From assembly GCF_029269745.1 (NCBI RefSeq), contig NZ_JARJHT010000002.1, forward strand, positions 434,001 through 498,000: a stretch of DNA of 64,000 nt. The letters run 5' to 3'. The stretch's first letter is position 1. Every line of letters begins with the position of its first letter. Below the pieces are notes generated by a model. It was given only the letters and a program-made list of their open reading frames with translations, was not told the DNA's origin and ran no database searches. Of the stretch, positions 9,358 to 17,811 are shown in pieces. The position numbers were made by a program, and so were the translations under genes. Source of the DNA: Polluticoccus soli (lineage in GTDB: Bacteria > Bacteroidota > Bacteroidia > Chitinophagales > Chitinophagaceae).

Positions 9358-10716
9358 CTACTTGTATACTGTAAAGCGCGTGACATAGGCTTTGTCATCC
9401 CCTGTCAGGCGCAATGTATACATGCCATTGGCCAGGCCAGGAGGTAACGTAATATCAAGTGTACCTGCACGATCAATAGTTGTCATGAACGAGCGCTGAC
9501 CCACTGAATTGATAATTTCAATTGTTGCAGTCTCGTTCAAAGAAGGAATCTGGAGCGTGAACTGTCCTGTGTTCGGATTTGGATAAAGTGTCAGGTCATT
9601 TGATTCACCAACATTTTGCACATTCAGCACTTCGTTCATCTGTATGGTATCACTGTAGTTGATACCTCCGCAAGCACTGTCTCGCTGTACCTGTGCGTAA
9701 AACCAATCCATAGGGAAAATATCGCTGAACATGATGCCTTTGTAGGTGGTGTTAATGGCTCCGGGAATAGGCGCGCCGTTTTTGAACCACTGGATGGTAG
9801 GTGATCCGCCACCGTTGCTTATGTGGGCAGTGAATGTCATTTCAGTAAAGCCAGATTGTATCTCGCCATCTGCAGTTACCGTCGTTGTTGCAAATACACT
9901 GGGTTTAAATGTGACCAATGTACTGGCCACGGGTGACATACAGCCGTCAAAAACTGTTCGCACAGTATAAACACCGGCGTTGGTAACATTCGGTAAATGA
10001 AGCGGTGTAGGTGCAGTATAGAACGGACTGAACGTTGGTGTGTTCCAATAATAATTATCAACTGAAGGCGTGTTGTTCATTACATACATGTGAAGAGTAT
10101 CGCCGCGGCATATCGATGCATCGGCCAGCAGGATAGGTGCTGGCAGGTCGATTACTTGAACTGAATAATATGAGGTGTCTGATTTACAGCCGTTAGCTAT
10201 TGACGTCGCAACTGCTTTGTACGTGCCGTTATGGCTACTGGACAGGTTTATTATAGTTTGCGAAGACATCAGAACTCCGCTTGGATTATATAGAGCGAAT
10301 GTGGTTCCGGTAGGACCACTAATACCGAGTGCTAAATTGCCACCTTTGCAAGGAGGGTTATTGGCAGTTAATACAGGCGTTGCAGGGGTAATATTCGCGA
10401 CTACATTCACTGTGTCTTTATAAATGCACGATCCGGCAGTAGCGGTCACAATATAAGCGCCGGTATTATTCACTGCTACAGAAGGAACAATAGGATTTTG
10501 CCCCGTGGAAAAGAAACCTGCTGGACCAGTCCAGGAGTAGCTGGCACCAGATATAGTATTTGCTGAAAGGTTAAGCGATCTACCAGTGCATACATTTCCG
10601 GGTGTGTAAGACGCGATCAGTAGTTGTGTACATGGTTGTGCCACGGCTGTTGAGGTGCAAAGACCAGCTACTAACACCAGGAAATGTTGTTTCAGGTTGT
10701 TCCAGTTATTCAGCAT
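9358..10716 (-). CDS. Secreted surface protein with Ig-like domains and T9SS type A sorting domain
   Basis: A 452-residue protein. Residues 1-26 are a signal peptide ending in AVAQ. Three or four immunoglobulin/PKD-like repeats follow, recognisable by SYSWTGPAGF and GAYIVTATAGSC near residue 60-95, and VTNAGVYTVRTVFDGC near 250. The last 75 residues, beginning LTLYPNPNTGQFTL, form a type A T9SS C-terminal domain that directs export across the outer membrane and anchoring. No catalytic domain is visible, so an adhesive or structural role is likely. A promoter could not be placed in the 136 bp upstream. Confidence 0.85.
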   Translation of the reverse strand: MLNNWNNLKQHFLVLVAGLCTSTAVAQPCTQLLIASYTPGNVCTGRSLNLSANTISGASYSWTGPAGFFSTGQNPIVPSVAVNNTGAYIVTATAGSCIYKDTVNVVANITPATPVLTANNPPCKGGNLALGISGPTGTTFALYNPSGVLMSSQTIINLSSSHNGTYKAVATSIANGCKSDTSYYSVQVIDLPAPILLADASICRGDTLHMYVMNNTPSVDNYYWNTPTFSPFYTAPTPLHLPNVTNAGVYTVRTVFDGCMSPVASTLVTFKPSVFATTTVTADGEIQSGFTEMTFTAHISNGGGSPTIQWFKNGAPIPGAINTTYKGIMFSDIFPMDWFYAQVQRDSACGGINYSDTIQMNEVLNVQNVGESNDLTLYPNPNTGQFTLQIPSLNETATIEIINSVGQRSFMTTIDRAGTLDITLPPGLANGMYTLRLTGDDKAYVTRFTVYK

Positions 10717-10807
10717 CAGGTAAAGTTTTGGTTCAATAATGGGAAAGGTGAATGTTATAAAACTACTCTTTTTCTATTGTCATGTCAATATCATAGCATA
10801 TAAAACA

Positions 10808-10833
10808 AAAGGCCCTCGATTACGAGAGCCTTT
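10808..10833 (-). terminator. Intrinsic terminator of the OmpA lipoprotein gene
   Basis: Stem AAAGGCCCTCG against CGAGAGCCTTT with one mismatch and loop ATTA. Read on the minus strand the hairpin is followed by a T-rich tail. It lies 20 bp after the stop codon of the OmpA gene. Confidence 0.7.
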
Positions 10834-10852
10834 GTCTTGAAGTAATTTGTTC

Positions 10853-11518
10853 TTAGTTCTTAGCTTGCGATGCCGCGTCCTGTTTCATTTTCTCATTCGC
10901 GAATATTTGGAACTCAACGCGACGGTTCTCAGCGCGACCAGCTTCTGTATCATTCGAAGCTAAAGGCTGCGATTCTCCGTAGCCTCGCGTCGTAATGCGG
11001 CTGTTACGAATGCCGCGGTTGAGCAGATAGCCCGAAACAGATTGCGCACGACGTTCAGACAGACCCTGGTTGTACTCAGTGGTACCGCGGCTATCAGTGT
11101 GACCGGCAATTTCGAGGTTTGTATCAGGATATTTGTTCAAAATTGTAACCAGTTTGTTGAGAGACGTAGTTGCATTGCCGGTCAGCGTGGAGCTGGCTGT
11201 TGTGAACAATACAGCTTCATCGAAACGTACTACGATACCTTCACCTACGCGTTCTACTTCTGCGCCGGGTACATCTTTTTTGATCTCCTCTGCCTGTTTA
11301 TCCATTTTGCGCCCAATGATTGCACCTGTAGCACCGCCGACTGCAGCCCCAATAATAGCGCCCGCAGCAGTGTTGCCTGCAACACGGCCTACAACGCCGC
11401 CTACAACTGCGCCACCTGCGCCACCGATCACGGCTCCTTTTTGCGTTTTATTCATCGATGAGCAACTGCCTAACGTTCCTGCGGCCAGAATAACGGCTAT
11501 ACATGTCCTTAGTTTCAT
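10853..11518 (-). CDS. OmpA family lipoprotein with glycine zipper
   Basis: A 221-residue outer-membrane lipoprotein. The signal peptide ends in a lipobox with C19 (LGSC). Residues 27-67 are a glycine-zipper segment (GAVIGGAGGAVVGG and similar). The C-terminal domain, about 95-205, is OmpA-like and binds peptidoglycan; key stretches are GHTDSRGTTEYNQGLSERRA and NRRVEFQI. This YiaD-like architecture tethers the outer membrane to the wall. A terminator follows the gene. Confidence 0.9.
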   Translation of the reverse strand: MKLRTCIAVILAAGTLGSCSSMNKTQKGAVIGGAGGAVVGGVVGRVAGNTAAGAIIGAAVGGATGAIIGRKMDKQAEEIKKDVPGAEVERVGEGIVVRFDEAVLFTTASSTLTGNATTSLNKLVTILNKYPDTNLEIAGHTDSRGTTEYNQGLSERRAQSVSGYLLNRGIRNSRITTRGYGESQPLASNDTEAGRAENRRVEFQIFANEKMKQDAASQAKN

Positions 11519-11662
11519 AACTGTTCTTTTTAAAAGAGAATCTCATAAAAAACTATGCCTCATCAGTCAGGTAGCACTCCTAGAGCCTGATATTCAAGCT
11601 TATCGTATTTTGTTATAAGCCGCTTCCGGGCTATCTTGTAGTGCATTCCAATCCTCTGGTAA

Positions 11663-12517
11663 ATGACGAAGTTGATGTTAGTGTGGGATTATGATACGCC
11701 CATAGCGCGCATAACAGCCACTAAACCATATAATTACGTTTTCGAGGCCTGTCTCGAAGAGGAGGCTAATGTCAACTTGATCTTGCAGTCGGCCAGGGAA
11801 TTGGGAGCTAAGTACACATTTGCTGTTGTGGGCTTTGGGGCCGAAAAGTCTGTCGCTCCATTTGATGTGAGGCATGTGGTGCAAAAGATCGCGGCCGAAG
11901 GACATGAAGTAGCCTCACACTCCTGGAAGCATGAATGGCTTCCATTTCTTACACCATACCAACTGGAGAAGACTGTAGAGAGAAGTAAATTCATTCTGGA
12001 GGATTGCATAGGCGACAACTACCAGGTGAAAGGCTTTGTGTTGCCGCATGACCGGCCTATGAGCTGGTATTCAAAGCTGGCGTTTAGTGCAGGCGATCGC
12101 GCGGTGTACCCGGTGTTTCCCGGCGCAAGTATTGGTGGTGTGGCGGGTTACCTGCAAAAACATAATTATCGCTGGGTGCGTGTCAACTACCGTCCTTTGT
12201 GGCAGAAGCTGGCAGACTGGAATGGAGAGAGTCAGAAATTGCGGTTCAATAGACAGTTCTACAGTTCAGGAGGTTTTCATTTCGTTCCTGAACATGCCAT
12301 GGAATTTGGACAAAATACCCTTGATGCAGTCCAGTGGGCAGTGAAACACAATAAACCATTGGTGATCGCAGGACATCCCGGAGCGTTTAGCTTCAGAAAA
12401 GAGAATCTTGATAATTTTAAACGTTTTGTTGACGTTGTGGGAAATCACGTAAACAAGAAGGAAATAGAATTGACTACAATTTCAGACTATCTAAATTTGC
12501 AGGAGCATGGAAGATAA
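11663..12517 (+). CDS. Polysaccharide deacetylase family protein (NodB fold)
   Basis: A 284-residue cytosolic protein (no signal peptide) with the NodB metal site: D9/D11 in VWDYDTP and the zinc motif HSWKH at 86-90. Later blocks include FVLPHDRPMSWY and VIAGHPGAF. Members remove acetyl or formyl groups from N-acetylated sugars or related amides. The absence of a signal peptide and the tight link to an acyl carrier protein suggest a small-molecule or precursor substrate rather than wall polymer. Its 3' end overlaps the acyl carrier protein gene by 11 bp. Confidence 0.85.
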   Translation: MTKLMLVWDYDTPIARITATKPYNYVFEACLEEEANVNLILQSARELGAKYTFAVVGFGAEKSVAPFDVRHVVQKIAAEGHEVASHSWKHEWLPFLTPYQLEKTVERSKFILEDCIGDNYQVKGFVLPHDRPMSWYSKLAFSAGDRAVYPVFPGASIGGVAGYLQKHNYRWVRVNYRPLWQKLADWNGESQKLRFNRQFYSSGGFHFVPEHAMEFGQNTLDAVQWAVKHNKPLVIAGHPGAFSFRKENLDNFKRFVDVVGNHVNKKEIELTTISDYLNLQEHGR

Positions 12518-12734
12518 ATTTTTAAGCCTTTTTCGAGAGCAGTTCATGGAGACAGATATCGCTGCTATTAACCACAACACCGAGTTTCGCACAATTGGTG
12601 AGTGGAGTTCCCTGCTGGCATTATGTGTAATCGCGATGGTAGATGAGAATTATGGCGTTAAGCTGTCTGATGTGGACATGAAATCGTGCACCAGGGTAGC
12701 TGATATTTACAGTATTGTTTCTTCCAGGTCATAA
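12507..12734 (+). CDS. Acyl carrier protein-like protein
   Basis: A 75-residue acidic helical protein. The segment GEWSSLLAL at 31-39 aligns with the DSL phosphopantetheine site of acyl carrier proteins, giving S35 as the likely carrier serine, although the usual aspartate before it is replaced by serine. The spacing from both ends fits the family. It sits between a deacetylase and a ketoacyl-ACP synthase III, which supports a dedicated carrier rather than the fatty-acid synthesis AcpP. It overlaps the preceding gene by 11 bp and ends 3 bp before the next. Confidence 0.78.
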   Translation: MEDKFLSLFREQFMETDIAAINHNTEFRTIGEWSSLLALCVIAMVDENYGVKLSDVDMKSCTRVADIYSIVSSRS

Positions 12735-12737
12735 GTT

Positions 12738-13742
12738 ATGGCATATATATCCGGGATATCGTATTATACACCGCAGCAGATACTCACCAATGATACATTG
12801 AAAGAAATGTATCCGAATGGTGATATCGATAAAGCGGAACAGATAACCGGTATTAAAAAACGCCATATTGCCGCAAAGGATGAATCGACATCTGATTTGG
12901 CAATACGTGCAGCTGAAAAGTTGTTCACCGAATACGGTATAGACAAGTCTGCTATCGACTTTGTTATTGTTTGCACGCAAACGCCCGATTATTACCTCCC
13001 ATCTACTTCCTGTATCGTACAGAATGCTTTGGGCCTTTCAACTACTACTGGTGCGCTCGACATTAATATGGGATGTTCCGGTTATGTCTATAGTCTTGGT
13101 ATGGCCAAGGGAATGGTAGATTCCGGTATTGCGAAAAACGTGCTGTTGCTTACTGCCGATATTTTCTCCCGGTTCATTCATCCTAACGATAAGGCCAACC
13201 AGGTCATTTTTGGCGATGCCGCCAGCGCAACACTTGTAACAACAGCGTCAGGTGCATTCAAGCTAAATGGGTTCGTATTTGGTACAGATGGCAGCGGTGC
13301 AGAGAATTTGATAGTTAAAGAAGGAGCCGGCAAACATTTCAATAAAACTTACACCGAAAGTTTCGACGAGTATGGTAATGTATTGTGCGATTCATACCTC
13401 TATATGAATGGCAACAACGTATTCACATTTACCATACAATCAGTTCCCGTATTGATAAAGCAAGTGCTTGAGAAAAACAATCTTGAGCTGGACAATGTTG
13501 ACCATTTCATCTTTCACCAGGCAAATAATTTCATCCTCGAATACCTGCGCAAAAAGATCAAAATACCTGCCGAAAAATTCATCCGCAATATCGAGCAGCT
13601 CGGTAACACAACTTCCAGTACGATCCCCTTGGCTTTTAAAGATGCCATGGATCAGCAACGGTTCAAAGCTGGTGAGCAAATACTATTGGCTGGCTATGGC
13701 GTTGGTTTTTCATGGGCCGGCGCAACCGTAACGGCCAGCTAA
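12738..13742 (+). CDS. 3-oxoacyl-ACP synthase III-like (KAS III)
   Basis: A 334-residue thiolase-fold enzyme with the complete KAS III triad C113 (in DINMGCSGY), H260 (in FIFHQANN) and N290 (in LGNTTSS). The family condenses an acyl-CoA or acyl-ACP with malonyl-ACP, or transfers acyl groups to other nucleophiles. It is FabH-like, but its location in an operon with its own carrier protein, a deacetylase and a GNAT argues for a specialised product. The stop is 2 bp before the GNAT start. Confidence 0.88.
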   Translation: MAYISGISYYTPQQILTNDTLKEMYPNGDIDKAEQITGIKKRHIAAKDESTSDLAIRAAEKLFTEYGIDKSAIDFVIVCTQTPDYYLPSTSCIVQNALGLSTTTGALDINMGCSGYVYSLGMAKGMVDSGIAKNVLLLTADIFSRFIHPNDKANQVIFGDAASATLVTTASGAFKLNGFVFGTDGSGAENLIVKEGAGKHFNKTYTESFDEYGNVLCDSYLYMNGNNVFTFTIQSVPVLIKQVLEKNNLELDNVDHFIFHQANNFILEYLRKKIKIPAEKFIRNIEQLGNTTSSTIPLAFKDAMDQQRFKAGEQILLAGYGVGFSWAGATVTAS

Positions 13743-13744
13743 CT

Positions 13745-14791
13745 ATGCGCAATACAGCCAAAATAATATCCATGCTCGAAGCCCGAGGTTTCAGCTTTTC
13801 TTTTCTAACGGAAATAGATACTCAAGCGCACAAGGATTTCGTAGCAAGAAATTGGCCTAATGCGGTTACGCGGAGCAACTACGAATACAATAAATGGAAG
13901 TATGGTCAACGTTCCGACGGCAGCATCAATCTTTTATTATGCAAAAAAGGGAATGAAGTTGTTGGTCAAATAGGGTATATCCCTGCTAGGCTAATCGTCG
14001 ACGGAAAAGAACATGACTGTGTTTGGGGGTGCAACTTTAAAGTGGAAGATGCTTATAGGGAATTGGGTATTGGTGCAGCACTGGAGATCTACGCTTCAAA
14101 CACTTTTCCGATAATACTGGGCAATACGCCCTCTATCGATTCCATCAAATACAAACGTTCTCTCGGTTACAAAATGCTGGAAGGGCCACGCGTCATGATG
14201 TTCCCTGTCAAAGCAGATCATCTATTGCAGCTAAAGGGAAGCAGGCTGCCCGAAGCGGTGTTGCAGGTTGCAACTGCTGTAGCTAACCCGGTTTTGAGAA
14301 GGTACAACGAGCTAAGGTTGCGGGCAAATACGGGCGAATGGTTGCAAGCAAATGAACATAGTATTTCACAAAGGATCGTTCGCAGAGAAAATGAAACTTT
14401 ATTACCCCATATAAAGCATGATGAAGCATTCCTGCAATGGCGGCTCAATGTGCCTGCAGGTCTCCGGGAGAAAGCAAAGATGTACACGTCGCCTGACGAT
14501 GATCGCAGTTACGCAATTACTAGTATTGCCGGAAAAGTTTTGAACATCTACGATTACTGTTTTTCCGACAAGACAGTGTTAAAATCATTTTTGAAACAAG
14601 TGTCGTGCACTGACGGAATTAGTACAATCCGCATACAAGCCAACAGTAATGAGGAAGAAGTTTTGTTGCGTGAATCAGGTTTTATTCCCTTTCGTAGCAA
14701 AGCAGTAATAACTGCATACTCCAGAGATGGCTTATTCGATAAGATTGATAAGATGTATGTGACCGGTTATGACGGTGATATTGATCTTTAG
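13745..14791 (+). CDS. GNAT family N-acetyltransferase
   Basis: A 348-residue protein. The N-terminal half has GNAT features: strand QIGYIPARL, then a VWGCNFKVEDAYRELGIGAALEI block near 100-120 corresponding to the acetyl-CoA pyrophosphate loop (RELGIGAAL), and a SLGYKM strand near 150. The C-terminal half is not recognised and may be a second GNAT-like lobe. The ATG at 13745 is chosen over an upstream in-frame GTG because it lies just after the previous stop. As last gene of the deacetylase-ACP-KASIII operon, it may move an acyl group from the carrier protein to an amine. Confidence 0.72.
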   Translation: MRNTAKIISMLEARGFSFSFLTEIDTQAHKDFVARNWPNAVTRSNYEYNKWKYGQRSDGSINLLLCKKGNEVVGQIGYIPARLIVDGKEHDCVWGCNFKVEDAYRELGIGAALEIYASNTFPIILGNTPSIDSIKYKRSLGYKMLEGPRVMMFPVKADHLLQLKGSRLPEAVLQVATAVANPVLRRYNELRLRANTGEWLQANEHSISQRIVRRENETLLPHIKHDEAFLQWRLNVPAGLREKAKMYTSPDDDRSYAITSIAGKVLNIYDYCFSDKTVLKSFLKQVSCTDGISTIRIQANSNEEEVLLRESGFIPFRSKAVITAYSRDGLFDKIDKMYVTGYDGDIDL

Positions 14792-14792
14792 A

Positions 14793-15614
14793 TCACTTGT
14801 CAAGTATGCGGATCTCCACGCGACGGTTCATCATTTGGTCTTCAGCTGGGTCCCTGAGTGGCCGGGTGCGTGCGAAGCCATGGTATTCCAGCCTTGTTAT
14901 TGCGATGCCGTTTTTTACAAGGTAATCGCGCACTGCTTTAGCTCGTTGTGTAGAAAGCTCGAATTCGCCGGTTTCAAAATCAATACCGTCACGCGGGCGG
15001 TCGCAACAAATGTGGCCTTCTATACGTATTCGCACTGTAGGATGTTGCTGTAGCGCAGCCAATAACTGTTCCAGAACAGGGATAGATTGTTTTAACCAAT
15101 AGTGAGAACCGCCTTCGAAATAAACATTTTCAAGTCGTAGTGTTTCATTCTTTTTTACCTTGCTGAGATCAATGGTTTTCGCCGGTGTTTTCTTCGGAGT
15201 ATCAGGTGAGTGTTGAAATCCTCCGGGAACAATGTCGACACGTCTGTCTTTGCGATAACCTGCATTTCCATTAGGCACATCTCTTTTTACTTCGCCTTTG
15301 CCAATCACCATTTCAATATCTTGATCGCTCATACCCAAGCTAATAAGGTATGATTTGATATTGTTTGCGCGGGCCTCAGATAATTCAACGTTTGCTTCTT
15401 CAGAACCTACGTAGTCGGCGTAACCGATAATCCGCAGCTTTGTACCGAATTGCAAAATATCGTAATAGACCAACGAGTCTATTTTCAATTGTTCTGATTT
15501 CTTAATAGCGGATATGCCGAGATCAAAGTACGCGCTGATGGTGTCTTGCCTGGCTTGAGCAAACAAGTAGGAGGGCAGTATAAGCAGGCAAAGGCAAAAA
15601 GCTGTTTTTACCAT
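14793..15614 (-). CDS. Secreted protein with two OmpA-like domains (paralogue 2)
   Basis: A 273-residue protein with a signal peptide ending LFAQ and two OmpA-like domains: roughly 20-135, with ADYVGSEEANVELSEARA and YRKDRRVDIVPGG, and 160-270, with RIRIEGHICC and MNRRVEIRIL. The second domain carries a CC pair and a short insert rarely seen in OmpA domains. It is a tandem duplicate of the preceding gene. ATG 15614 is preferred to an in-frame GTG at 15638 because it gives the same MVKTAF start as the paralogue. Peptidoglycan or surface binding is inferred. Confidence 0.8.
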   Translation of the reverse strand: MVKTAFCLCLLILPSYLFAQARQDTISAYFDLGISAIKKSEQLKIDSLVYYDILQFGTKLRIIGYADYVGSEEANVELSEARANNIKSYLISLGMSDQDIEMVIGKGEVKRDVPNGNAGYRKDRRVDIVPGGFQHSPDTPKKTPAKTIDLSKVKKNETLRLENVYFEGGSHYWLKQSIPVLEQLLAALQQHPTVRIRIEGHICCDRPRDGIDFETGEFELSTQRAKAVRDYLVKNGIAITRLEYHGFARTRPLRDPAEDQMMNRRVEIRILDK

Positions 15615-15634
15615 AAGGAGGTATGTTTCTGATG

Positions 15635-16468
15635 TCACTTGCTTAATACCCGGATCTCAACACGACGATTCAGCATTTCATCTTCGTCTGTGCGTTCCGG
15701 CTCGCGTAGCGGCCTGGTACGTGCAAATCCCTGATATTCCAGTCTTGTTACATCGATTCCGTTTTCGACAAGGTAGTCGCGGACCGCTTTGGCCCGCATT
15801 GTCGATAAATTGAATTTTCCAGTCTCAATATCCAAACCGTCAGGTTGGTCGCTTTCACAACAGATATGCCCCTCTATACGTATGCGAACTGTTGGATGTT
15901 GTTTTAGCGCAGCTAGTAAAGTGTTTAGTGCAGGCTCAGACTTTTTTGACCATTGGTGGCTGCCGCCTACGAAGTAAATATTCTCCAGTCTGAGTGTCTC
16001 ATTAGTTTTTACCTTGGTCAGATCGATTGTTTTACCTGAAGCTGGTAAAGCCTTGGCTGGAGCTGCCTTAAAACCGCCGGGAATAATATCAACCCGCCTG
16101 TCTTCACGATATCCTGCCGTGCCATTCTCCACTTCTCTTTTTACCTCGCCTTTACCGATGACCATCTCGATATCGCTCTCGTGAAATCCCATGCCCAGCA
16201 GGTATGTTTTGATATTGCCGGCACGCGTTTCAGATAGGCCGACGTTTGTTTCTTCAGAACCTAAGTAGTCAGCATAGCCAATAATACCCAGCTTCTTTCC
16301 GGGCTGCAACACATCGTAATAGACCAGTGAGTCTATCTTCAATTGTTCTGTTTGCTTAATAGCGGAGACGCCGAGGTCAAAGTACACGTGTATAGTGTCT
16401 TGCTTTGCCTGGGCAAACAAGCGTAAGGGCAGTATAAGTAAGCCAAGGTAAAAAGCGGTTTTTACCAT
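15635..16468 (-). CDS. Secreted protein with two OmpA-like domains (paralogue 1)
   Basis: A 277-residue protein with the same plan as its downstream neighbour: signal peptide MVKTAFYLGLLILPLRLFAQ, an N-terminal OmpA-like domain (YADYLGSEETNVGLSETRA, YREDRRVDIIPGG), a linker rich in alanine and proline, and a C-terminal OmpA-like domain with RIRIEGHICC and LNRRVEIRVL. The two proteins are strongly similar throughout and differ mainly in the linker and in a short EPERTD insertion here. It follows rimO by 14 bp and probably belongs to the der-rimO transcript. Confidence 0.8.
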   Translation of the reverse strand: MVKTAFYLGLLILPLRLFAQAKQDTIHVYFDLGVSAIKQTEQLKIDSLVYYDVLQPGKKLGIIGYADYLGSEETNVGLSETRAGNIKTYLLGMGFHESDIEMVIGKGEVKREVENGTAGYREDRRVDIIPGGFKAAPAKALPASGKTIDLTKVKTNETLRLENIYFVGGSHQWSKKSEPALNTLLAALKQHPTVRIRIEGHICCESDQPDGLDIETGKFNLSTMRAKAVRDYLVENGIDVTRLEYQGFARTRPLREPERTDEDEMLNRRVEIRVLSK

Positions 16469-16482
16469 AAGCAGGGTGTTTT

Positions 16483-17790
16483 TTAGATCACCTCACCTTC
16501 CAGGTCGTAGTCGTACGCTTTGGTAATACGAACGTTGACAAAATCACCTATTGGCAAAGAGGTGTCGCTGTTAATGATAACTTCATTATCTACTTCAACA
16601 CTGTCAAATTCTGTTCTGCCAAGATAGCGACCAGCTTCTTTTTTGTCAATAAGTACCTTGAATTCTTTATCAACCTTCTCCTGGTTCTTTTCAAAAGAGA
16701 TCTCCTGCTGCACTTCCATTATCTCCTGTGCACGGGCTTCTTTTTCTTCAGCTGGTATGTTATCGGCGAGGTCGTAAGCAGAGGTGTTTTCTTCGTGAGA
16801 ATAGGTAAAGATACCAACGCGGTCGAGGCGTACATCTTCAAGGAATTTCTTCAGTTGTTCTACGTCATCCCTTGTTTCACCTGGGAAACCGGCAATAAGC
16901 GTACTGCGAAGGGCAATACCTGGCACTTTATCGCGGATGGCTGCTACCAGGTCATATATCTCCTGCGTTTCCATCTGGCGCTTCATGGCTTTCAGCATAT
17001 TGTTAGAGATATGCTGCAGCGGCATGTCGAGGTAATTACAGATGTTATCGCGCTCGCGCATCACATCCAGTATATCCAGTGGAAATTTAGAAGGGTAGGC
17101 GTAGTGTAGACGTATCCAGTGCAGTCCCGGTACGTCAGATAAGTGCTTCAGCAGTTCTGACAGGGCGCGTTTTTTATAAATGTCGAGGCCGTAGTAAGTA
17201 AGTTCCTGCGCAATAAGCATGATCTCTTTCACACCCATTTGCACCAGCTTCTTAGCTTCAGCTACTACTTCTTCAATGGTTTTTGAAACGTGTTGTCCGC
17301 GCATCAGCGGGATAGCGCAGAATGCACACGTGCGGTTGCAACCTTCTGATATTTTCAGGTAAGCGTAGTGCTTTGGCGTAGCCAGCAAACGTTCGCCTAC
17401 CAGTTCTTGTTTATAGTCTGCGTTGAACTGTTTCAGGATAAGGGGCAATTCCATAGTGCCAAACCATGCATCTACCTCAGGTATCTCGTTCAGCAGGTCG
17501 TGACGGTACCGTTCGCTCAGGCAGCCTGTTACATATACTTTGTCCAGTTTGCCGTCGCGCTTCAATTCTACCTGTTCCAGTATGGTGTTTACACTTTCTT
17601 CTTTGGCTTTGTCAATAAAGCCGCAGGTGTTTACCACAACGATATTATGATCCAGCTTTTCGCTTTCGTGTGCTACCTTAATGCCGTTAGCATTGAGTTG
17701 TCCGCTCAGCACTTCACTGTCCACCATGTTCTTGGAGCATCCAAGAGTAATGATGTTGACCTTATCTCGTTTCAGTTTCTTCGTTTTCAC
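16483..17790 (-). CDS. rimO: Ribosomal protein S12 methylthiotransferase RimO
   Basis: A 435-residue radical SAM enzyme that adds a methylthio group to the conserved aspartate of ribosomal protein S12. The N-terminal methylthiotransferase domain has its three cysteines at C18, C56 and C90. The radical SAM cluster motif CNRTCAFC is at 151-158. A C-terminal TRAM domain follows (FKVLIDKKEAGRYLGRTEFDSVEVD). The start codon is GTG; no ATG exists between it and the first conserved block. It is 21 bp after der. Confidence 0.95.
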   Translation of the reverse strand: MKTKKLKRDKVNIITLGCSKNMVDSEVLSGQLNANGIKVAHESEKLDHNIVVVNTCGFIDKAKEESVNTILEQVELKRDGKLDKVYVTGCLSERYRHDLLNEIPEVDAWFGTMELPLILKQFNADYKQELVGERLLATPKHYAYLKISEGCNRTCAFCAIPLMRGQHVSKTIEEVVAEAKKLVQMGVKEIMLIAQELTYYGLDIYKKRALSELLKHLSDVPGLHWIRLHYAYPSKFPLDILDVMRERDNICNYLDMPLQHISNNMLKAMKRQMETQEIYDLVAAIRDKVPGIALRSTLIAGFPGETRDDVEQLKKFLEDVRLDRVGIFTYSHEENTSAYDLADNIPAEEKEARAQEIMEVQQEISFEKNQEKVDKEFKVLIDKKEAGRYLGRTEFDSVEVDNEVIINSDTSLPIGDFVNVRITKAYDYDLEGEVI

Positions 17791-17811
17791 TTGTCTTAGT
17801 TTAACTCAATA

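Noticed and set aside
15615-15638. GTG start at 15638 for the second OmpA-like gene
   Set aside because: The ATG at 15614 gives the same MVKTAF signal peptide as the paralogue, while the GTG adds an unmatched polar extension before the signal sequence.
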